NCBI GenBank assembly: GCA_020438525.1
Contig: JAGQUL010000181.1
Location: 1-6,153 of the forward strand
Reading direction: 5' to 3'
DNA length: 6,153 nucleotides
Source: Thermoleophilia bacterium
Lineage (GTDB): Bacteria > Actinomycetota > Thermoleophilia > Gaiellales > SKUG01
Shown: in pieces, positions 1 to 4,986 of the stretch
Numbering within the stretch: position 1 is the first letter of the stretch
How the letters are laid out: the number at the start of each line of letters is the position of its first letter
Made by a program: the position numbers and the translations under genes
The notes under the pieces: generated by a model
Seen by the model: only the letters and a program-made list of their open reading frames with translations
Databases searched by the model: none
Told to the model about the DNA's origin: nothing

Positions 1-19
1 CTCGGTCGGGACTGACGGC

Positions 20-1210
20 TCAGCCGGAGCGACGCGCCGCCGCCAGGTGCGCACGTGCCTGCGTCGACAGCTCGCGCTGGCGCGACTCGACCTCCGCGGC
101 AAGCGCGATCACGTCATGCTCGGACGTCGGATCCAGGTGCGCCGTCGGGATCGGATCGCCCCACGCCATCGCGCTGCGATGCGCACCCTGGAGCGCCTTG
201 CTCGCAGGCCGCATGCCATACGCCCGAGCCGGCGCAGTCATCGACTCGCCCACCGGCACGATCGGGGTGCCGGTCTCGATCGCGATCCGGGCGATGCCGG
301 TACGCGCCGGCATCGGCGCGCGGGTGAGCGGGATCGTTCCCGACGGGTACATGAGCAGGTCCTGCCCGTCGGCGAGCACCCCGCGCGTGATGTCGACCGC
401 GCGTCGCGAATCACCGAGCGACACCGGGTAGGCGTGCAGGTCGTCGAGCATCGGACCGACGAGCGGCAGGTCCCAGAGCCAGTCCACCGCGAGCGTCCGC
501 ATCGGCAGATCGTGGCCGACATTGATCCTGCCGATGTCCCAGAGCCCTGCATGGACGGGTGCGACGATCACGTTCGAGCCCGCGGATGCCGCTCGATCGG
601 CGCCGAGCACGTCCTGCCCGAGCATCGCCTGCAGCGGGCGGCTCGCGAACGCGCGACGCACCACGCCGTGCGGCGGTCCGTCGGCGATCACGCGTCGCGC
701 GTCGTCGTCGAGTGAGCCTGCGAGCTGCTCGCGAACCGCGGAACGGCGCGTCGCGATCACGGCCGCCGACTCCCGTGCATCCATGGTCGAGGATCGCAGC
801 GACGGCGTGCCGATCTCGGTGATCCCGTCGATGAGCGCCACGCCTCGTCGAATGTCGGCCGCCGTCGACTCGAGCATCGCGCCGTGTGGCATGCCCCGAG
901 TCTCGAGCCGTCGCACCAACAGTCGCGGCGCGGCTTCGATCGCCGCAGCGCCCCGGCCGGACGATCCTGCCGCCCGCGCGAGCAACCGTGCGGCCTCCGA
1001 CGCGTCGGCGCGACGTGCGACGGGGATCTCGTCGATGCCGTGCTCGATGCCGCGCGCAACGCGTCCGGCCGCCGCGCTCGTACGCTCGAGCACCTCGGTC
1101 GCAGACTGCGGTACCAGCGTGCCTCCGGCGCGCACGCCGAGCGTGAGCTCCTCGAGCACGTCCGCGTAGCCGCCGAGCGGCATGATCGGTATTGCCGGCT
1201 GTAGTCGCAT
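20..1210 (-). CDS. Divergent PlsC-like lysophospholipid acyltransferase family protein
   Basis: The 396-aa product ends in a region resembling the PlsC/LPLAT glycerolipid acyltransferase fold. Members transfer an acyl chain to a lysophospholipid or related acceptor at the membrane. Visible signatures are the catalytic HX4D motif (HAGLWD, residues 220-225), a block-II-like stretch (PLVGPMLDDLHAYPV, 249-263), a block-III-like YPSGT (288-292) and a block-IV-like PIVPVGE (316-322). HX4D is intact, but the block II Arg (PV-D-R in typical enzymes) reads PVSL, and the block III Glu and Arg (FPEGTR) are Ser and Ile, so substrate or activity may differ. Residues 1-205 are Ala/Arg-rich, probably helical, and unrecognised, making the protein much longer than a plain PlsC (about 240 aa). 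No membrane segment is obvious. The start at 1210 avoids overlap with truB but has only a weak Shine-Dalgarno; Met at 1183 is possible. It is divergent from truB. Family call fairly confident, exact substrate unknown. Confidence 0.75.
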   Translation of the reverse strand: MRLQPAIPIMPLGGYADVLEELTLGVRAGGTLVPQSATEVLERTSAAAGRVARGIEHGIDEIPVARRADASEAARLLARAAGSSGRGAAAIEAAPRLLVRRLETRGMPHGAMLESTAADIRRGVALIDGITEIGTPSLRSSTMDARESAAVIATRRSAVREQLAGSLDDDARRVIADGPPHGVVRRAFASRPLQAMLGQDVLGADRAASAGSNVIVAPVHAGLWDIGRINVGHDLPMRTLAVDWLWDLPLVGPMLDDLHAYPVSLGDSRRAVDITRGVLADGQDLLMYPSGTIPLTRAPMPARTGIARIAIETGTPIVPVGESMTAPARAYGMRPASKALQGAHRSAMAWGDPIPTAHLDPTSEHDVIALAAEVESRQRELSTQARAHLAAARRSG

Positions 1211-1263
1211 GGTGCCCGAACCCGATCGACTCGACTGGTCGTCGGCAGCTTCCCCCTGTCGGG

Positions 1264-1294
1264 TTGTCGATTCCGGCACCGTCGTCGTTACAGT
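1264..1294 (+). promoter_or_regulatory. Possible promoter of truB-ribF
   Basis: TTGTCG (1264-1269) and TACAGT (1289-1294) resemble a -35 and a -10 hexamer, separated by a rather long 19-nt spacer. The predicted transcript would start near 1301, only about five bases before the ATG at 1306. That would make the mRNA almost leaderless and would explain why no Shine-Dalgarno is visible upstream of truB. The whole divergent gap to the acyltransferase gene is only 95 bases. This is a weak match by eye; the two genes could share the control region. Confidence 0.3.
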
Positions 1295-1305
1295 TCCACT
1301 CGTCC

Positions 1306-3213
1306 ATGCAGCGACCCGAAGACACCCACCGCCACCCGGCAACGCCGCTCCGCAGCGGGTACGTGCTCGTCGACAAGCCGAGCGGCCCGTCGTCGCACGC
1401 AGCGGTGCAGCAGGTTCGACGCGCACTCGGCATCGGTGGTCGGCGCGGAACCAAGGCCGGGCACGCCGGTACGCTCGACCCGTTCGCGAGCGGCCTGCTC
1501 GTGGTGCTGATCGGCAGCGCCACGCGACTGATGCCGTTCGTCGTGGGACACGACAAGCGCTACCTCGTCGACGTTCGATTCGGCGCGTCGTCGACCACCG
1601 ACGACCGCGAGGGCGAGCTCACCCCAACCGACGCCGCGCGGCCCGAGCGCGCCCGCGTCGAGCAGGCGTTGGCAACGCTCGCCGCGGTCACCGAGCAGGT
1701 GCCGCCTGCAGTGAGCGCGATCCACGTCGACGGCAGGCGGGCGTACCAGCGCGTGCGCCGAGGCGAGGTCGTGGACGTTCCCGCGCGACCGGTGCGGTTC
1801 GATTCGATCGAGCTCATGGACTGGCGCGAACCTGCTGCAGGGGAGGAGGGACCGACCGCGCGCCTGGACGTTCGCTGCGGATCCGGGACCTACATGCGCG
1901 CGCTGGCGCGCGACCTGGGCGAGGCAGTCGGATGCAGCGCATACTGCGTGGAGCTGCGCCGGAGCGAGGTGGGCGACCTCGCGCTGGATGGCGACGCGGC
2001 GGCGCCCGCCCCGGACGAGGTGCGGATCGAGCACGTACGCGACGCGCGCGAGCTGCTGCAGATGCCGGAGCTGGTGCTCGATGCGGTCGGTCTCGCGCAC
2101 GTCGCCGCGGGACGACGCATTCCGCTCCCGCGGGCGCTCGTCGATGCCGCGCATGTGGCGCTCGTGGCACCCGACGGATCACTTGCCGGGATCGCTCGAC
2201 CGACCAGCGACGCTGCACTGCTGCAGCCCACCGCGGTATTCGTCACGCAACCCACCGCTGCCAGACCTGCAAGGATCGGACCCGTGAACGATCTCGACAC
2301 CACCCGACCGGTCATCGCGCTCGGCACGTTCGACGGCGTGCATCGCGGACATCGCTCGATGCTCGAGCTGGCCCGCACCGCGGCGGCGCCCGACGCACGC
2401 CCGGTCGTGGCCATGACGTTCGACCCGCATCCACGCGCGGTGGTCGCGGGCGGCGCACCGCCGCTGCTCTGCTCGATCGAGGAGCGCGTCGAGCGGATCG
2501 TCGCCGCCGGCGCCGAACGCGTCGAAGTGGTGCCGTTCACCCAGGCATTCAGCACGCTCTCGCCGGCGGAGTTCGTCGACGACTGGCTCGTCGGACGCCT
2601 GCGCGCCGCGAGCGTGGTGGTGGGGCACAACTTCCGGTTCGGGCATCGGGCCGCCGGCGACGTGACGACGCTCCGAGAGCTGTGCGCAGCGCATGGGGTC
2701 GATGTCGTCGTGTGCGACCTGCTCGTCGACGGTGACCAGGCCGTCAGCTCCAGCCGCATCCGTCGCCTGCTCGTCGGTGGCAACGTCGAGATCGCCAACC
2801 AGCTGCTTGGCTTCGCATACGACCTCGAGGCCACGGTCGAGCACGGAGCCCGCCGCGGCCGCGAGCTCGGCATGCCCACGGCGAACCTCGGGGTCCCGGC
2901 AACGCGGCTCGTTCCCGCCGACGGCGTCTACGGCGGCGTCGCCACCCTGCAGGGCACGCGCTGGCCGGCCGCGACAAGCGTCGGCACCAATCCGCAGTTC
3001 ACGGCCGACCAGGCGCATCCGCCGCGCACGGTCGAGGTGCACCTGATCGGCTACGAGGGTCCCGACTTCTACGGCGAGCAGCTCCACGTCGACTTCGAGC
3101 AGCACATCCGCGGGCAGCAGACGTTCGACTCCGTCGAGCAGCTCGTGGAGCAGATGCAGCAGGACCTGAAGGACGTGCAGGCCGGGCTCGACGCCCGCAG
3201 CTCGCTCGCCTGA
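1306..3213 (+). CDS. truB-ribF: TruB-RibF fusion: tRNA pseudouridine-55 synthase joined to riboflavin kinase/FAD synthetase
   Basis: A single 635-codon frame encodes two complete enzymes. Residues 1-312 are TruB, which isomerises U55 of the tRNA T-loop. Visible are GYVLVDKPSGPSS (18-30), the catalytic block GHAGTLDPFASGLL with Asp58, PPAVSAIHVDGRRAY (133-147), and CGSGTYMRAL plus the LRRSEVG block (191-224). A C-terminal PUA-like part runs about 252-312 and ends in PTAVF, as TruB proteins usually do. Residues 327-635 are RibF, which makes FMN and then FAD from riboflavin. It has the nucleotidyltransferase LGTFDGVHRGH (339-349), TFDPHP, FRFGHRAAGD and SSSRIRR (481-487). The flavokinase part has GMPTANL (522-528), VYGG (541-544) and TVEVHL with the likely catalytic Glu577. 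Both halves have normal stand-alone lengths (about 310 aa). The ATG was chosen because it lies just before the TruB consensus. No stop separates the halves; see the internal start at 2284. Confidence 0.88.
   Translation: MQRPEDTHRHPATPLRSGYVLVDKPSGPSSHAAVQQVRRALGIGGRRGTKAGHAGTLDPFASGLLVVLIGSATRLMPFVVGHDKRYLVDVRFGASSTTDDREGELTPTDAARPERARVEQALATLAAVTEQVPPAVSAIHVDGRRAYQRVRRGEVVDVPARPVRFDSIELMDWREPAAGEEGPTARLDVRCGSGTYMRALARDLGEAVGCSAYCVELRRSEVGDLALDGDAAAPAPDEVRIEHVRDARELLQMPELVLDAVGLAHVAAGRRIPLPRALVDAAHVALVAPDGSLAGIARPTSDAALLQPTAVFVTQPTAARPARIGPVNDLDTTRPVIALGTFDGVHRGHRSMLELARTAAAPDARPVVAMTFDPHPRAVVAGGAPPLLCSIEERVERIVAAGAERVEVVPFTQAFSTLSPAEFVDDWLVGRLRAASVVVGHNFRFGHRAAGDVTTLRELCAAHGVDVVVCDLLVDGDQAVSSSRIRRLLVGGNVEIANQLLGFAYDLEATVEHGARRGRELGMPTANLGVPATRLVPADGVYGGVATLQGTRWPAATSVGTNPQFTADQAHPPRTVEVHLIGYEGPDFYGEQLHVDFEQHIRGQQTFDSVEQLVEQMQQDLKDVQAGLDARSSLA
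2242..2283 (+). other. Spacer-like linker between the TruB and RibF parts
   Basis: These 14 codons (residues 313-326) lie after the natural end of TruB (PTAVF) and before the RibF start. They include the rare codons AGA and AGG and several A- or T-ending codons (CAA, GCT, CCT, GCA, GGA), unlike the near-uniform G/C third positions on either side. The composition fits an old intergenic spacer that became coding after loss of the truB stop codon. That history is an inference. Confidence 0.55.
2271..2286 (+). promoter_or_regulatory. Internal ribosome binding site and GTG start for RibF
   Basis: AAGGA at 2271-2275 is followed by GTG at 2284-2286, with an 8-nt spacing that is ideal for initiation. 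The GTG opens the peptide VNDLDTTRPVIALGTFDG, exactly where a stand-alone RibF should begin. It lies inside the fused frame, so ribosomes could make both the fusion and a separate RibF of 309 aa. Confidence 0.6.
2284..3213 (+). CDS. ribF: Possible stand-alone RibF product (riboflavin kinase/FAD synthetase) from an internal start
   Basis: This is the RibF half of the fused frame, read from the internal GTG with its own Shine-Dalgarno. The 309-aa product matches the usual RibF length. It contains both domains: the N-terminal HxGH-type FMN adenylyltransferase (GTFDGVHRGH near residues 14-23 of this product) and the C-terminal flavokinase with PTAN and the catalytic Glu in TVEVHL. It is given as an alternative translation product, not as a second non-overlapping gene. 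The RibF function is secure; whether it is made separately is inferred only from the RBS. Confidence 0.5.
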   Translation: MNDLDTTRPVIALGTFDGVHRGHRSMLELARTAAAPDARPVVAMTFDPHPRAVVAGGAPPLLCSIEERVERIVAAGAERVEVVPFTQAFSTLSPAEFVDDWLVGRLRAASVVVGHNFRFGHRAAGDVTTLRELCAAHGVDVVVCDLLVDGDQAVSSSRIRRLLVGGNVEIANQLLGFAYDLEATVEHGARRGRELGMPTANLGVPATRLVPADGVYGGVATLQGTRWPAATSVGTNPQFTADQAHPPRTVEVHLIGYEGPDFYGEQLHVDFEQHIRGQQTFDSVEQLVEQMQQDLKDVQAGLDARSSLA

Positions 3214-3232
3214 GGCTTCACCGCGAAATGTC

Positions 3233-3257
3233 GGCCCGCCTACGGACGGGTTGGGCC
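3233..3257 (+). terminator. GC-rich hairpin after ribF, possible weak terminator
   Basis: GGCCC (3233-3237) pairs with GGGCC (3253-3257). An alternative inner pairing of CCCG (3235-3238) with CGGG (3247-3250) around TACGGA is also possible. The element starts 20 bases after the fusion stop codon. No T-tract follows, so it is not a classical intrinsic terminator; it could slow transcription or protect an mRNA end. Confidence 0.25.
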
Positions 3258-3321
3258 ACCGCGTGCGTCACTGGCCTCGAGCGATGCGATCGGCGCGTCG
3301 CCCGGGGGAAGGAGCCGCACC

Positions 3322-3552
3322 GTGAGGATCGACCACGTTTCCGCGATCAGGGGCTGCCGTCGCGACACGACACCACCGAGCTCCGGCGACGCGGTCGTCG
3401 ACCGCAGCACCGAGCAGCAACTGGCGGACGCGCAGCTGCTCGCCCAGGTCGGTGCAGCGTTCGAGGCCGCACGATCCCGCGCCACGCCGGCGTTCGTGCC
3501 GGCTCCGGCAGACCGTGACTGGACCCGTCGATATCGCCGGTGGATGCCCTGA
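3322..3552 (+). CDS. Small hypothetical protein, 76 aa, GTG start
   Basis: I do not recognise this protein. The start is well supported: AAGGAG at 3309-3314 lies 7 nt before the GTG at 3322. The product begins MRIDHVSAIRG. It has a short Arg-rich stretch with one Cys (residue 12), then a likely amphipathic helix (about 29-53, STEQQLADAQLLAQVG and on to EAARSR), a Pro/Ala segment (54-63) and a basic, aromatic C-terminus (DWTRRYRRWMP). There is no Sec signal peptide or membrane span. It lies 108 bases after the truB-ribF stop and 116 bases before the next gene, so it opens the unknown cassette. Its N-terminus resembles that of the last cassette gene (MNVDGVVAA). The strong RBS argues for a real gene; codon use is less uniform than in neighbours. 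Confidence 0.6.
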   Translation: MRIDHVSAIRGCRRDTTPPSSGDAVVDRSTEQQLADAQLLAQVGAAFEAARSRATPAFVPAPADRDWTRRYRRWMP

Positions 3553-3573
3553 ACGGTACCCGGTTGCGCGATT

Positions 3574-3617
3574 CCACGGAGCCGTGGTACCACTGGATAC
3601 GAGGCCCCACGCCGTGG
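3574..3617. repeat. Two CCACG/CGTGG inverted repeats upstream of the 101-aa gene
   Basis: CCACGG-AG-CCGTGG (3574-3587) and CCACG-C-CGTGG (3607-3617) are two perfect dyads built on the same half-site. Their centres are about 31-32 bases apart, close to three helical turns. The 10-base palindrome GTGGTACCAC (3584-3593) overlaps the first. They could be operator sites for a dimeric regulator or hairpins in the mRNA leader. The sequence shows the symmetry only, not the function. Confidence 0.5.
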
Positions 3618-3626
3618 ACGCACCAG

Positions 3627-3644
3627 CCGGACACCCCCGTCCGG
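3627..3644 (+). other. Leader hairpin before the 101-aa gene
   Basis: CCGGAC (3627-3632) pairs perfectly with GTCCGG (3639-3644) around the loop ACCCCC. It sits 9 nt before the Shine-Dalgarno AGGGAG (3654-3659), where a stem could affect ribosome access. With the two upstream dyads it makes this leader unusually rich in structure. Confidence 0.4.
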
Positions 3645-3668
3645 AACGCGACCAGGGAGTCACCCCAC

Positions 3669-3974
3669 ATGGCAGGTATCGGAGCAGTCGGAGGCGCATC
3701 GGGCGGCCTCGGCAGCGTCGGCGGATCGACCAGCGCCAACGCGATGTGGCTCGGCACCTCGTCCCCGTCCGCCGCATCCGCAGGAACCCCGAGCGGCGGC
3801 AACGCCTCCGTCAACACCACCTTCGACATCGGCGCCGCGAGCCAGATCGACGCATCGCCGATCGGCCTGGGAACCCCGGTGTTCCAGTACGGCGACCACA
3901 AGAAGGACGAGCAGCAGCCGAGCGCCGCCTCGATGGTCGCCGCCAGCTACGCGGCCTGGTCGGGACAGACATAG
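3669..3974 (+). CDS. Low-complexity Gly/Ser/Ala-rich hypothetical protein, 101 aa, with shared C-terminal MVA-Y motif
   Basis: I do not recognise this protein. The ATG at 3669 was chosen because AGGGAG (3654-3659) lies 9 nt upstream; the open frame extends to 3540 but would cross the dyad repeats. Residues 1-50 are almost entirely small residues (MAGIGAVGGASGGLGSVGG and on), so this half is probably disordered. Residues 51-71 are slightly more ordered, and 72-84 are polar and charged (QYGDHKKDEQQ). The end, ASMVAASYAAWS (87-98), matches segments in the two following genes. No Sec signal, Cys or membrane span is visible. It is a plausible small structural or exported component acting with the next two genes; that is inference from the shared motif and adjacency. 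Confidence 0.7.
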   Translation: MAGIGAVGGASGGLGSVGGSTSANAMWLGTSSPSAASAGTPSGGNASVNTTFDIGAASQIDASPIGLGTPVFQYGDHKKDEQQPSAASMVAASYAAWSGQT

Positions 3975-4100
3975 GCGCGAACACGCCTCGATCACCGTTG
4001 CCACGCCTTCCACCGTGCTCACCGCACCAGCGGGCCCTACGCCCCGCACGCGGACCAGCTCGTACCCCCGGGCACCCGCAGCCGAAGGAAGGAACGCCGA
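3975..4100 (+). repeat. Leader with imperfect tandem repeat, hairpin and double Shine-Dalgarno
   Basis: This 126-base gap contains an imperfect direct repeat: CACGCCT followed by CACCGT at 3982-3998, and again at 4002-4016, offset by 18-20 bases. A stem GCGGG (4030-4034) with CCCGC (4043-4047) is possible. AAGGAAGGAA (4085-4094) gives two overlapping Shine-Dalgarno cores 6 nt before the next ATG, suggesting strong translation of the 202-aa gene. Confidence 0.4.
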
Positions 4101-4709
4101 ATGAACACGATCTCCACGATGGGCGCGTTCGCCGCACCCATGACCGGACGGACGACCCCCGCCGCAGCCACGACCACGCCGAGCGCCGACAAGGGCGACC
4201 TGCTCAGCGCGATGCAGCCTGCGATGGACGCGGCGTTCGCGGTCGGCCGACCCACCGACCAGCGCGGCGCACAGGCGATCCTCGCCACGACGGGTGCCTA
4301 CGTCGACGGCGCGAACCAGACGATGCAGCGCATCGACAAGGGCATCGAACAGAAGCTGCAGCAGCTCGAGACGCTCCAGGGCAGCGACCCCGATGCCGCC
4401 GCGAAGCTCGATCGCGACATCAAGCTCCTGCAGCGACTTCGCGATCGCATCCAGCTGTCGATCGAGCGCGTGCTGGATCCGCTCGGCGAGCACGACGACG
4501 ATGACGTCGTGGCACGTCGCTCGGAGAAGAAGGCCGACGAGAAGCTGCGCCGCAGGCACGAGGAGCTCGAGCTGCTCGAGCAGCGCCGAGCGCTCCTGGG
4601 AGGGTCGACCGCGGCAGCGCTCGCGCCCGTCGACACCACCATGGTCGCGGGCGCCTACGGTGCCGCGAGCGCCGCAGGCGGCGGCGCGGCCGCAGGCGCC
4701 GGAGGGTGA
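4101..4709 (+). CDS. Charged coiled-coil hypothetical protein, 202 aa, with shared C-terminal MVA-Y motif
   Basis: I do not recognise this protein. The start is firm: the duplicated Shine-Dalgarno AAGGAAGGAA is 6 nt upstream. Residues 1-30 are Thr/Ala/Pro-rich and probably disordered (MNTISTMGAFAAPMTG). A helical region follows (31-70). Residues 73-128 form a long heptad-like helix (IDKGIEQKLQQLETLQ, then DRDIKLLQRLRDRIQLSIERVL), then an acidic break (HDDDDVV, 131-137) and a second charged helix (141-166, KKADEKLRRRHEELELLEQRR). The tail is Ala/Gly-rich and carries TTMVAGAYGAAS (179-190), similar to the neighbours' motif. There is no Cys, signal peptide or membrane span. Such a protein would suit self-assembly or partner binding. 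Needle- or rod-like subunits, chaperones and structural proteins are all possible; none is shown. Confidence 0.8.
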   Translation: MNTISTMGAFAAPMTGRTTPAAATTTPSADKGDLLSAMQPAMDAAFAVGRPTDQRGAQAILATTGAYVDGANQTMQRIDKGIEQKLQQLETLQGSDPDAAAKLDRDIKLLQRLRDRIQLSIERVLDPLGEHDDDDVVARRSEKKADEKLRRRHEELELLEQRRALLGGSTAAALAPVDTTMVAGAYGAASAAGGGAAAGAGG

Positions 4710-4986
4710 CACCGGCGCCTGCACCGACACACGTCGCCGGTCCTGCCTGACGGGACCAGCGACCGCGCGACCACCTGCTGCATGACGGCGGGTGCAGGAC
4801 GCACCACGACCCTGCATGACGGAGTCCACGCGTCCGGGACACGACACGACACACGACGGATCCCCGTTGACCGGAATCGGCGACCCGGTGGATCCTGTAC
4901 GACCGGGCCCGATTCGCACGCGGGACGACACCGAACGGTGCGCGCTGACGGACGAGGCCCACGGGACAACGGGAGAGACGGGACGG
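4710..4986. other. Long intergenic region of 277 bases with direct and inverted repeats
   Basis: No gene is supported here. The frame of the next gene stays open back to a GTG at 4792, but its codons end in A or T far more often than the gene body and no RBS fits. It contains the repeat CTGCATGACGG (4778-4788 and 4812-4822). TGCAGG (4793-4798) and CCTGCA (4811-4816) form an inverted repeat. A TTGACC (4867-4872) with GATCCT 18 bases downstream (4891-4896) is a very weak promoter candidate. Confidence 0.45.
4778..4822. repeat. Direct repeat CTGCATGACGG with internal dyad
   Basis: Two identical 11-base copies, 4778-4788 and 4812-4822, start 34 bases apart. Between and overlapping them, TGCAGG (4793-4798) is the inverse complement of CCTGCA (4811-4816). 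The arrangement could be a protein-binding site or an RNA stem in the leader of the 267-aa gene. Confidence 0.45.

Noticed and set aside
47..1204. Several plus-strand open frames opposite the acyltransferase gene
   Set aside because: Arg/His/Ser-rich shadow translations with no domain; the minus-strand frame carries the HX4D and other acyltransferase blocks.
1192..1305. Upstream start for TruB at 1192
   Set aside because: The extra 38 residues have no TruB similarity and overlap the divergent gene start. ATG 1306 fits the family better.
1211..1426. N-terminal extension of the acyltransferase to an ATG at 1426
   Set aside because: It would overlap the conserved TruB start, has no Shine-Dalgarno, and its residues look like random GC-rich translation.
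3540..3668. Upstream start for the 101-aa protein at 3540
   Set aside because: It would run through the dyad repeats and overlap the previous gene, and it lacks a well-placed RBS, whereas 3669 has AGGGAG at 9 nt.
4792..4986. Extended start (GTG 4792 or ATG 4816) for the 267-aa protein
   Set aside because: About a quarter of the codons end in A or T, far more than in the gene body, and no suitably spaced Shine-Dalgarno exists. Treated as leader.
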